64,000 bases of DNA, from positions 2,199,001 through 2,263,000 of the forward strand of contig NC_013854.1 in assembly GCF_000010725.1 (NCBI RefSeq), written 5' to 3'. The notes below the pieces were generated by a model that was not told the origin of the DNA, did not search any database, and saw only the letters and a list, made by a program, of their open reading frames with translations. This DNA is from Azospirillum sp. B510. Its GTDB lineage: Bacteria > Pseudomonadota > Alphaproteobacteria > Azospirillales > Azospirillaceae. Below, in pieces: positions 9,089 through 19,988 of the stretch (position 1 is the stretch's first letter; each line of letters starts with the position of its first letter). The translations under genes and the position numbers were made by a program.

Positions 9089-9795
9089 TGAACCGCATCG
9101 AGACCATAGGCCGCGCGGCGCTGACCCTGTGCGGCGCCGAGCTGCTGGCCGATCCGTCGGGCGCGCTGCTGTGGCCGGCGGCGGGCGTCCTCGCCGTCGC
9201 CGACCTGCATCTGGAGAAGGGCTCCGCCTTCGCCGCGCGCGGCCGGATGCTGCCGCCCTATGACACGCGGGCGACGCTGGACCGGCTGGCGGCGCTGGTC
9301 GCGATGGCGCGCCCGGCGCGGGTGCTGTGCCTGGGCGACAGCTTCCACGACCGCCGCGCCGCCGAACGGATGGACCCGGCCGATGCGGAGCGGCTGCGCG
9401 CCCTGACCGCCGCCGTCACCGACTGGGTGTGGATCACCGGCAACCACGATCCCGACCCGCCGCGGGGCCTCGGTGGCCGGGCGGTGGCGGAGCTGTCCGT
9501 CGGCCCGCTGACCTTCCGGCACGAGGCCCGGCCGGGAGCGGTGGGCGAGCTGTCGGGGCACCTGCATCCCGCCGCCGCGGTGGCGCTGGCCGGGCGGCGG
9601 GTGCGCGAGCGCTGCTTCGCCCATGACGGCGCCAAGCTGATCCTGCCGTCCTTCGGCAGCTTCACCGGCGGGCTGAATGTGCTGGATCCCGCCTTCGACG
9701 GGCTGCTGGCGCCGGAGTTCGAAGTGCTGATGACGGCGCGCGGCCGGGTCTACCGCTTCCCCTGCGCCCGTTTGTCGCCGGACCGGGCGCGCTGA
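9088..9795 (+). CDS. pdeM: Ligase-associated metallophosphoesterase PdeM
   Basis: 235 aa. Calcineurin-like phosphoesterase of the ligase-associated PdeM group, a DNA/phosphodiester hydrolase linked to the helicase. Metal-site blocks are in order: ADLHLEKG, LGDSFHD, ITGNHDPDPP and GHLHPAAAV. The helicase TGA and this ATG overlap (TGATG at 9086-9090), which points to translational coupling. A GTG one codon earlier is possible but less likely. PANTHER-like assignment was not possible without a search, but the motif order plus the neighbour make the call firm. Confidence 0.9.
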   Translation: MNRIETIGRAALTLCGAELLADPSGALLWPAAGVLAVADLHLEKGSAFAARGRMLPPYDTRATLDRLAALVAMARPARVLCLGDSFHDRRAAERMDPADAERLRALTAAVTDWVWITGNHDPDPPRGLGGRAVAELSVGPLTFRHEARPGAVGELSGHLHPAAAVALAGRRVRERCFAHDGAKLILPSFGSFTGGLNVLDPAFDGLLAPEFEVLMTARGRVYRFPCARLSPDRAR

Positions 9796-9863
9796 GCCGC
9801 TGGCGGAAGCGGGAGCACGGCCTATATCCGGTGGGTCCGGAGACGACCGATAGAGCGCAGCGT

Positions 9864-11345
9864 ATGTCCACCGCCATCGCCCCCCCTATTATCGTCTGGT
9901 TCCGCAACGACCTGCGTCTGGCCGACAACCCGGCGCTGACCGCCGCCGCGCAGATGGCCGGCGAGCGCGGCGGCGCCGTCATCCCGCTCTATATCCTGGA
10001 GGAGGAGACCGGCGATCCCTGGACGCTGGGCGGGGCGCAGCGCTGGTGGCTGCATGGCAGCCTGGAACGGCTCGCCACCTGCTGCGCCCGCCACGGCTCG
10101 CCGCTGGTGCTGCGCCGGGGCGAGCCTGCCGCCGTGCTCGATGCGCTGATCGCCGAGACCGGGGCGGGCTGCGTTCTGTGGAACCGCCGCTACGCCCCCG
10201 CCCAGACCGCCCGCGACGCGGCGATCAAGCAGGGGCTGAAGGCGCGCGGCATCGATGCCCGCAGCTTCAATGCCGGCCTGCTGGCCGAACCCTGGACCGT
10301 CCGCAACAAGAGCGGCGGCTCCTTCAAGGTCTTCACCCCCTTCTGGCGCCACCTGTCGGCGACGCTGACCCCGCCGCCGCCGACCCGCGCCCCCGCCGCC
10401 CTGAAAGCGCCGGCGACCGCCCCGGCCGGCGACGCGCTCGAAGGCTGGGGCCTGCCGCCGACCGCCCCCGACTGGGCCGCCGGCCTGCGCAAGCGCTGGG
10501 TTCCGGGCGAGACGGCGGCGCTCTCCCACCTCGCCGACTTCCTCGACGGGCCGGTCGGGGTCTATGCGACGGAGCGCGACCGGCCGGATCGCCATGGCAC
10601 CTCCACCCTCTCCCCCCATCTGGCCTTCGGCGAGATCGGGCCGCGTCAAGTCTGGCACGCCGCCCGCCACGCCGCCGAGGCCCGGCCCGAACTCGCCGCC
10701 GGCATCGACTTCTTCCTGCGCGAGGTCGGCTGGCGCGAGTTCCAATATCACCTGCTGCACCACGCGCCGGAGTTGCCCGAACGGCCGCTCGATCCCCGCT
10801 TCGCCGATTTCCCCTGGCGCGAGGATGCCGCCGGCTTGCAGGCGTGGCGGCGCGGACGCACCGGCTATCCCATCGTCGATGCCGGCATGCGCCAGCTGTG
10901 GGAGACCGGCTGGATGCACAACCGGGTGCGGATGATCGTCGCCTCCTTCCTGGTCAAGGATCTGCTGTTGCCGTGGCAGGAGGGGGAACGCTGGTTCTGG
11001 GACACGCTGGTCGATGCCGATCTGGCCCAGAATGCCGGCAACTGGCAGTGGGTGGCCGGCTGCGGCGCCGATGCCGCCCCCTTCTTCCGCGTGTTCAATC
11101 CCGTCCTGCAAGGCGAGAAGTTCGACCCCGACGGCGATTACGTCCGCCGATACGTGCCCGAACTGGACCGGCTGCCGCCGCGCTGGATTCATCAGCCCTG
11201 GACCGCCCCGACCGAAATCCTGCGCCAAGCCGGCATCCGGCTCGGCGCCGACTACCCGCGGCCGATCCTCGACCATGGCGCCGCACGCGACCGCGCGCTC
11301 GCCCTCTACAACGAGCGCAAGGCAAAGGCCGGGGCTGCGCCGTGA
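9864..11345 (+). CDS. phrB: Deoxyribodipyrimidine photolyase (class I CPD type)
   Basis: 493 aa. Blue-light flavoenzyme that splits cyclobutane pyrimidine dimers. The N-terminal photolyase domain begins IIVWFRNDLRLADNPAL. The FAD-binding half shows GEIGPRQVW, FLREVGWREFQYHLLHH, GYPIVDAGMRQLWETGWMHN and GNWQWVAGCGADAAPFFRVF, the last carrying the conserved tryptophans of the electron-transfer chain. The ATG at 9864 places the conserved strand 9 residues from the N-terminus; upstream in-frame codons are not photolyase-like. It is 68 nt downstream of pdeM, so three repair genes run in series, although photolyase may have its own promoter. Confidence 0.95.
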   Translation: MSTAIAPPIIVWFRNDLRLADNPALTAAAQMAGERGGAVIPLYILEEETGDPWTLGGAQRWWLHGSLERLATCCARHGSPLVLRRGEPAAVLDALIAETGAGCVLWNRRYAPAQTARDAAIKQGLKARGIDARSFNAGLLAEPWTVRNKSGGSFKVFTPFWRHLSATLTPPPPTRAPAALKAPATAPAGDALEGWGLPPTAPDWAAGLRKRWVPGETAALSHLADFLDGPVGVYATERDRPDRHGTSTLSPHLAFGEIGPRQVWHAARHAAEARPELAAGIDFFLREVGWREFQYHLLHHAPELPERPLDPRFADFPWREDAAGLQAWRRGRTGYPIVDAGMRQLWETGWMHNRVRMIVASFLVKDLLLPWQEGERWFWDTLVDADLAQNAGNWQWVAGCGADAAPFFRVFNPVLQGEKFDPDGDYVRRYVPELDRLPPRWIHQPWTAPTEILRQAGIRLGADYPRPILDHGAARDRALALYNERKAKAGAAP

Positions 11346-11679
11346 CCGAGGATGTCCACCAACGCCGTCCGCCGGCGCCGTCCGCCGACGCTCTTCATCG
11401 AACAGTCACCGCCACGCCCGCAAACGGTCACGCCGGCTTGTTATTCTGCCCTTGGCGGCCCGGTGCGGCCGCCCTCCTGCCTCGTCCAGCCTCTCGGGTC
11501 AGTACGGCAAGGACACCGACCGCTCCCCCGCCGTCGGCACATGTCCAGGTTTGGAAAAGCCCGACCCCAAGAAGAACAATCGCCACTTGGCAAGGCGGCT
11601 CCGGTCCATCCGGGGCCGCCCTTTCCATGTTCCGGCGTCGCGTCGCATCGGCATCGCGGCACGGTTGCACCGGGCAACC
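11346..11679. other. Intergenic region between photolyase and zur
   Basis: 334 nt with no convincing gene. Open frames crossing it have no recognisable protein pattern. It holds a hairpin at 11594-11620 (separate entry) and TTGCAC at 11665-11670, a possible -35 for zur. Confidence 0.7.
11594..11625 (+). terminator. Possible terminator hairpin after photolyase
   Basis: GGCGGC-t-CCGG / CCGG-g-GCCGCC with a TCCAT loop, followed by only a short pyrimidine run (CTTTCC). The stem is strong and the U-tract weak. Confidence 0.4.
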
Positions 11680-11700
11680 GGATGTTATAAAGTAACATCC
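11680..11700 (+). promoter_or_regulatory. Zur operator overlapping the zur start
   Basis: A perfect palindrome of 8-bp arms around a 5-bp centre (GGATGTTA-N5-TAACATCC). It matches the ATGTTATAaCAT-like consensus of Zur boxes and ends immediately before the zur ATG. It contains TATAAA (11686-11691), so a bound repressor would cover the promoter of a nearly leaderless transcript. Confidence 0.8.
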
Positions 11701-12167
11701 ATGTCCGCGCTTCACGACCATACCCACTGCATCGCCGATGCCCTGACCCGTGCCGACGCGCTGTGCGCCGAGCGCGGCGCCCGGCTGACCGCGCTGCGCC
11801 GCCGCGTGCTGGAGCTGGTGTGGTCCAGCCACCGCCCGCGCGGCGCCTACGCGATCCTGGAGGATCTGAGCCAGCGGGACGGTAAGGCGGCGGCGCCGCT
11901 GACCGTCTACCGCGCGCTGGAATTCCTGGTCGAACAGGGGCTGGTCCACCGCATCGAATCGCTGAACGCCTATGTCGGCTGCGCCGCTCCCGGGGATGTC
12001 CATTCCGGACAGTTCCTGGTGTGCGAGGCTTGCGGCGACGCCGCCGAGATCGACGATCCCGGCGTCGGCGCCGCCATCGCCACGGCGGCGGCCGGACGCG
12101 GCTTCCGTGTCCAGCGCCCCACCGTCGAGGTGCGCGGCCTGTGCAAATCCTGTCAGGAGAAACCCCG

Positions 12168-12171
<4 letters not shown>
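11701..12171 (+). CDS. zur: Fur-family zinc uptake regulator Zur
   Basis: 156 aa. Zinc-sensing repressor of the Fur family. The DNA-binding half carries LTALRRRVLELVWSSHRPRG and PLTVYRALEFLVEQGLVHRI; the metal-binding half carries CEACGD and LCKSCQ, two CxxC pairs forming the structural zinc site, and HDHTHC at the N-terminus. These residues and the neighbouring zinc GTPase favour Zur over Fur or PerR. The operator palindrome abuts the ATG, implying autoregulation and little or no 5' leader. The stop overlaps the next gene's TTG start. Confidence 0.92.
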
Positions 12172-13331
<1,160 letters not shown>

Positions 13332-13339
13332 CCGGCTGG

Positions 13340-13376
13340 GGTGGGGAGCGTCCATGATCGCCGGATGCTCCCCACT
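13340..13376. terminator. Bidirectional hairpin between convergent genes
   Basis: TGGGGAGC (13342-13349) pairs with GCTCCCCA (13367-13374), with further G/C pairs outside. It lies between the zinc GTPase stop and the convergent peptidase stop. There is no clear T-run, so the terminator assignment rests on position. Confidence 0.45.
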
Positions 13377-13380
13377 CCCC

Positions 13381-15405
<2,025 letters not shown>

Positions 15406-15438
15406 GCGCCCCCGATTGGGCGCCGGGCCGGGCGGTCC

Positions 15439-16044
15439 TCAGCCCGGATGGCCGCGCACCCGCTCATAGAGCTTCGACAGTCGGGCATCGTGAATCCCCA
15501 GATCCTCCAGATGGCGGACCGTGTTGGCGAGATATTCGATATTCGGGCCGCGCTGACCGCGACAACCGGCGATGCGGCAGACGACCGCCGACTCGTCCAG
15601 GCCGGGGCAATATTGCGGGTGGTCACGGTCGACGATGAAACAGCAGGCGCGCACATTGTCCAATCCACCCTCGGACCGGCCGTCGCGCAGCCGGACGCGC
15701 AGCATCCTCGGCCGATAGACCCGGTTGACCATCTCCCGGTCCCACAGATAGTCGAGCGCCGACGGCACGTCCGCCGCGGCGACCCGGAAGACCAGCCCCC
15801 GGCAGGCCCCGCCCCGGTCGAGCCCCAGCACCAGCCCCGGCCGCTCCGGCGTCCCCCGGTAGCGGTGCGAGGCGACGCAGAAGCTGCGGTGGTATCCCGG
15901 CAGGGTCGCCCCAAGGCGCTCCACATAGGGGAAACCGGGATCCCACATCAGCGAGCCATAGCCGAAGACCCAGAGATCGGCACCGGGTTCGATGGCGATG
16001 TCGTCGATCCAGGCGGCGGGCGGAAGCGGTGAGTCGGGGGCCAT
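15439..16044 (-). CDS. ChaC-like gamma-glutamylcyclotransferase
   Basis: 201 aa. ChaC/GCG family enzymes cleave glutathione or gamma-glutamyl peptides to 5-oxoproline. The substrate-loop signature VFGYGSLMWDPGFPY is at the N-terminus, HRSFCVASHRYRGTPERPG follows, and the probable catalytic glutamate lies in YLWDREMVNRVYRP. The C-terminal NIEYLANTVRHLEDLGIHD matches the family. It starts 120 nt from the divergent DUF2125 gene and its stop is 33 nt upstream of the peptidase start on the same strand. Full length for the bacterial group. Confidence 0.9.
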   Translation of the reverse strand: MAPDSPLPPAAWIDDIAIEPGADLWVFGYGSLMWDPGFPYVERLGATLPGYHRSFCVASHRYRGTPERPGLVLGLDRGGACRGLVFRVAAADVPSALDYLWDREMVNRVYRPRMLRVRLRDGRSEGGLDNVRACCFIVDRDHPQYCPGLDESAVVCRIAGCRGQRGPNIEYLANTVRHLEDLGIHDARLSKLYERVRGHPG

Positions 16045-16164
16045 TTGGGTCGCGGAAGGGGGCGCTGGAAGGAAATGTCGGGAAACAGCGGAACCGAATC
16101 GATGAAGCCGAAACCTAGCATGCGGGGTCCGGGGCCGCTATAAGGGGACGGAGATGGAACGGAC

Positions 16165-17229
16165 ATGCCACCGATGCACCCCACCCCGACAGCCTCCGCA
16201 CCGCGCCGCCTGCTGACCGGGCGCCGGATCGCCAGCATCCTGGTGCTGATGGTCCTGCTGCTGCCGGCCATCGCCTATTCGCTATGGTGGTGGCAGGCCG
16301 CCCGCACCGTGCGGCAGGGGGTGGAAGGCTGGGTCGCCGACCAGCGCGCCAACGGCGCCGTGGTGGAGCATGGCGGACTGACGGTCGGCGGCTTCCCCTT
16401 CACCTTGCGGGCCGAGATGGCGGCGCCCCATCTGGCGACGCGCGGCGCCGAATGGCGGGGCGCGCGTCTGGTGGCGGAGGCGGCTCCCTGGACCCCCGGC
16501 CACATCCTGCTGTCCCTGCCGGGCGAACAGCGCCTGTCGGTGGCGCAGCCGGGCCAGCCGCCGATCGACATCCTGGCGCCGCAGGGCGGCGGCGGCGACG
16601 TCACCATGCGGATGTCGGGCACGCTGGAACGGCTCGCCCTGCGCTTCACCGGCCTGACCGCGCAGGTCGCCGGGCAGACGATGCCGGTCGCGGCACTGGA
16701 TGTCGGCGCCGCCCAGCCGGACCAGCCGCCGGCCGAACGCGGCGCCGCCGGACTGACCCTGACCCTGACCGCCGACGGGCTGACCCTGCCCGACGGCATG
16801 CCGCCCTCCCTGGGGCGCGAGGTCAAGCGGACCGAACTGACCCTGCGCGTCATGGGAAACCCGCCCCGGCCGGAGCCGGCCAGCCTGTCGGCCTGGAGCC
16901 GCAACGGCGGCACGGTGAAGGTCGACCGGCTGGCGCTCGACTGGGGACCGCTGGGGGCGGTGATGTCGGGCACGCTGGCGCTGGACGCCCAATTGCAGCC
17001 GCAGGCGGCGCTGACCGCCGAGATCCGCGGCGCCCCCGCCGTTCTCGACGCGATGAAGCCGATGATGCGGCCGAACGAAGCCGCCATCGCCAAGACCGTC
17101 CTGACCATGCTGGCCCGTCCGACCGGCCCCAACGGCGAACCGGTGGTCACCGCTCCGGTGACGGTGCAGGACCGCTCCCTGTTCGTCGGCCCGCTGCGTG
17201 TCGCCGCCCTGCCCAAGCTCGTCTGGTGA
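16165..17229 (+). CDS. DUF2125 membrane-anchored protein
   Basis: 354 aa. One N-terminal transmembrane segment (ILVLMVLLLPAIAYSLWWW, ~25-43) followed by a large periplasmic domain with VRQGVEGWVADQRANGAVVE and GGFPFTLRAEM near its start. This is the DUF2125 pattern, common in alphaproteobacteria and related in layout to AsmA/YdgA-like periplasmic proteins. No enzymatic residues are evident. Two other in-frame codons near the start are possible (ATG 16165 or 16174). Divergent from the ChaC-like gene. Function unknown. Confidence 0.85.
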   Translation: MPPMHPTPTASAPRRLLTGRRIASILVLMVLLLPAIAYSLWWWQAARTVRQGVEGWVADQRANGAVVEHGGLTVGGFPFTLRAEMAAPHLATRGAEWRGARLVAEAAPWTPGHILLSLPGEQRLSVAQPGQPPIDILAPQGGGGDVTMRMSGTLERLALRFTGLTAQVAGQTMPVAALDVGAAQPDQPPAERGAAGLTLTLTADGLTLPDGMPPSLGREVKRTELTLRVMGNPPRPEPASLSAWSRNGGTVKVDRLALDWGPLGAVMSGTLALDAQLQPQAALTAEIRGAPAVLDAMKPMMRPNEAAIAKTVLTMLARPTGPNGEPVVTAPVTVQDRSLFVGPLRVAALPKLVW

Positions 17230-17366
17230 CGAAAAGGGCAAGGCCGGCGGAAATGCAACACTCGACCGGCCGCATGACTGTTCTGTGACCGCGACCTCTT
17301 GTTTCACACGGGGCATAGGGTCAAATTGACGCAGTCCCTGTCGCGGCTGCCATGGTGCGTCGGTCG

Positions 17367-18134
17367 ATGTGTCGGTTTCTTGCCTATTGCGGCGAGCCTG
17401 TGTTCCTGGAAACGCTGGTCTGTACGCCTTGCCATTCCCTGATCGAACAGTCGATGCACGCCGAAGAGGCGAAGACGGAAACCAACGGTGACGGTTTCGG
17501 CGTCGGCTGGTACAGCGAGCGGACCGAACCCGGCCGCTATTGCGAGATCCGCCCGGCCTGGTCGGACGAGAACCTGCAATCGATTTGCAGCCATGTCCGC
17601 TCCCGCCTGTTCTTCGCCCATGTGCGGGCGGCCACCGGCACGGCGGTGAGCCGGGCCAACTGCCATCCGTTCAAGGCCGGCCGCTTCCTGTTCATGCACA
17701 ACGGGCAGGTCGGCGACTGGCCGCGCCTGCGCCGCCCTGTCGAGGCGATGATCCCGGACGACCTCTACAGCACCCGCACCGGAACCACCGACAGCGAGGC
17801 GATCTTCCTCGCGGCGCTGGGCCAGGGGCTGGAGCGTGACTCGGTCGGCGCCTTCCGGCGCGTGCTGCATGCCATCCGCGACGAGATGCGGGCGCTGGAC
17901 ATCACGGCACCGCTGCGCTTCACCGCCACCTGGACCGACGGTGACCGGGTGTGGGCGGTGCGCTGGGCGTCGGACGACAGGCCGCCGAGCCTCTACTGGC
18001 GCCTTGGCGACAACGGCCTGACGGTGGTGTCGGAACCGGTGGACGCCCAGCGCGACCAGTGGCGCCCGGTGCCGCCGAGCGGCGGGCTGGTGGCGCGCGT
18101 TGGCGCCGCGCCGGAGATGTTCACCTTCCACTGA
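17367..18134 (+). CDS. Class II glutamine amidotransferase (YafJ-like)
   Basis: 255 aa. N-terminal nucleophile hydrolase: the start must be the ATG at 17367 because it exposes Cys2 (MCRFLAYCG) as the catalytic nucleophile; an earlier in-frame ATG would bury it. Other glutaminase motifs are NGDGFGVGWY, FAHVRAATG, NCHPFKAGRFLFMHNGQVGD and GTTDSEAIFLAALGQ. YafJ/DUG3-like members are stand-alone glutaminase-fold proteins that may act on glutathione-type peptides. The nearby ChaC-like gene makes a glutathione-turnover role plausible, but that is inference. Confidence 0.9.
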   Translation: MCRFLAYCGEPVFLETLVCTPCHSLIEQSMHAEEAKTETNGDGFGVGWYSERTEPGRYCEIRPAWSDENLQSICSHVRSRLFFAHVRAATGTAVSRANCHPFKAGRFLFMHNGQVGDWPRLRRPVEAMIPDDLYSTRTGTTDSEAIFLAALGQGLERDSVGAFRRVLHAIRDEMRALDITAPLRFTATWTDGDRVWAVRWASDDRPPSLYWRLGDNGLTVVSEPVDAQRDQWRPVPPSGGLVARVGAAPEMFTFH

Positions 18135-18162
18135 GGGAGAATCGCGGCGATCGCCGCGCCCC

Positions 18163-19389
18163 TCACACCTCCAGCAACCGCTCCTTCGGCAGCAGGATCG
18201 TCACCATCGTTCCGCGCCCCGGCGCGCTGTCCAGCTCCACCCCGCCGCCATGCAGTTCGGCGAAACGGCGGACGATGGGCAGCCCGAGCCCGACCCCCTC
18301 ATGCCGGCGGACCAGCGAATGTTCGGCCTGGGTGAAGGGGTTGAAGATGCGCCCCATCAGGTCGCCGGGAATGCCGGGGCCGTCGTCGCGCACGGTCAGG
18401 CCGACGAAGGCGCCGCGATCCTCCACCGCCACCGTGACGGTGCCGCCGGGCTGGGTGAATTTGACCGCGTTGTCCAGCAGGTTCAGCACCATCTCGCGCA
18501 GGCGGCGGCGATCGACGCGCATCCGGAAGGCCGGACAGGGACGGACGGCCAGCGCCAGCCCTTTCCCCGCCGCCTTCGGCGCCAGCATGTCGGCGCAGCC
18601 GGTCAGCAGCTGGGGGATGTTGACGTCGCTGTCCTGGATCTCGATCGAGCCGGTGGATCCCCGCGTATAGTCCAGGATGTTGTTGACCATGGTCAGCAGC
18701 GAGCGGCCGCTTTCCTCGATCAGCTTCACATATTCCAGGTAATCGGGGTGGCCCAGCTTGCCCATCCCCTCGCCCGCCAGCACGTCGGCGAAGCCGATGA
18801 TGGAGTTCAGCGGCGTGCGCAGCTCGTGGCTCATCACCGCCAGGAAATCCAGCTTGGCGCGGTCGGCCTTGCGCGCCGCCTCCAGCGCGTCCGACAGTTC
18901 GGCGGTGCGCGCCGACACCCGGCATTCAAGCTCCCGGTTCTGTTCGGCGGCGCGGCGGTAGAGCTTGCGGATCTCCACCATGTTGCGGACGCGATGCAGC
19001 AGTTCCCAGGCGATGAACGGCTTGGTCAGGAAGTCGTTGGCGCCCAGCTCCAGCGATTTGCGCCGGGTCTCCTGGTCGGTCTGGGCGGTCAGCACCAGGA
19101 CCGGCACGTAATCGTCGCCGAGAACCGGCTTCAGCCGCTCCATCAGGTCGAAGCCGCTCATGTGCGGCATGCGGATGTCGATCAGCAGCAGGTCGAACGG
19201 TTCCGCCGCGCAGAGGTCCGGCACCTTGCGCGGGTCGGTCTCGCCGCGCACCCGGCTGTAGCCGTCATGGCTCAGGATTTCCCGCAGCAGTTCGACGTTG
19301 GACGGGTTGTCGTCCACGATCAGGATGCTGGCGTCCTTCACCTGCTGGGCGAGCACCGGGTCGATCTGGCTCCTGTTCATCGGGACCAT
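18163..19389 (-). CDS. Receiver-histidine kinase (soluble hybrid, REC first)
   Basis: 408 aa from the ATG at 19389 (a second ATG at 19380 is equally possible). Residues ~20-135 are a receiver: acidic pair Asp26-27, phospho-acceptor Asp71 in LLLIDIRMPHMSG, Thr100 and Lys122. A coiled coil (~140-175) leads to a HisKA domain with His187 in MSHELRTPLN and a HATPase with NLLDNAVKF, DDGPGIP and EGVGLGLPI. No transmembrane segment, so it is cytoplasmic and may be switched by another kinase phosphorylating its receiver. No cognate regulator is adjacent. All catalytic residues look intact. Confidence 0.92.
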   Translation of the reverse strand: MVPMNRSQIDPVLAQQVKDASILIVDDNPSNVELLREILSHDGYSRVRGETDPRKVPDLCAAEPFDLLLIDIRMPHMSGFDLMERLKPVLGDDYVPVLVLTAQTDQETRRKSLELGANDFLTKPFIAWELLHRVRNMVEIRKLYRRAAEQNRELECRVSARTAELSDALEAARKADRAKLDFLAVMSHELRTPLNSIIGFADVLAGEGMGKLGHPDYLEYVKLIEESGRSLLTMVNNILDYTRGSTGSIEIQDSDVNIPQLLTGCADMLAPKAAGKGLALAVRPCPAFRMRVDRRRLREMVLNLLDNAVKFTQPGGTVTVAVEDRGAFVGLTVRDDGPGIPGDLMGRIFNPFTQAEHSLVRRHEGVGLGLPIVRRFAELHGGGVELDSAPGRGTMVTILLPKERLLEV

Positions 19390-19516
19390 GCACCTTCGGA
19401 CCATCCGCGCGGACGAATAGATTCAGCCCCGAATGGATAGAATGCAATGGAAATGAACAGGGAACTGATCGGACCGATAAATCGTGACACGGCAAGGGCT
19501 TGGGATGCGCCGCCGG

Positions 19517-19966
19517 TCAGGCCCGCTTTTCCCAGCCGCCGCGGTCGGTCTGCTGCCAATAGGTCAGGCTGTGCCCGGCCGCCTTGCACGCCTTCCAGCG
19601 CTGGCGGGCGGCCAGCACCGCCTCGTCGTCGTTGCCGTCGAACAGGTCGCAGACCAGCGCGTACCCGTCCATCCGGTCGCTGACGCAACCGTCCACCGTG
19701 ACCAGCACGGTGGCGCCGTTGGGGTTCTCGTCGGCATCGGTCAGCCACACCGGCTGGCGCTCGGCGAAGCCGTCGCGCGCCGCCCCGTGCGGCAGGAAGG
19801 AGCCGGGATCGTAGGTCCACAGATGCTGGTTCAGCATGTCCACCCGCTCCGGCGAGCCGGCCAGCACGACGGCGCGCCAGTTCCGCTCAAGAACCTTCTC
19901 CAGGATCTTGGGCAGCGCCTGCTCCATCGTGCGCCGTTGCAGGTGGTAGAAGCGGACTTCGGTCAT
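19517..19966 (-). CDS. holC: DNA polymerase III subunit chi
   Basis: 149 aa. The chi subunit links the clamp loader to single-strand-binding protein. Conserved segments are MTEVRFYHLQ, ALPKILEKVLERNWRAVVLA, LWTYDPGSFLPHG, QPVWLTD and a C-terminal YWQQTDRGGWEKRA. It follows pepA by 22 nt on the same strand, a pairing also seen in other proteobacteria (pepA-holC). Full length. Confidence 0.93.
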   Translation of the reverse strand: MTEVRFYHLQRRTMEQALPKILEKVLERNWRAVVLAGSPERVDMLNQHLWTYDPGSFLPHGAARDGFAERQPVWLTDADENPNGATVLVTVDGCVSDRMDGYALVCDLFDGNDDEAVLAARQRWKACKAAGHSLTYWQQTDRGGWEKRA

Positions 19967-19988
19967 GGCTCCTTCACGCCCCGAACCA

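Noticed and set aside
11352-11690. 112-codon open frame between photolyase and zur
   Set aside because: Arg/Pro-biased composition, no ribosome-binding site, overlaps the hairpin and the Zur operator.
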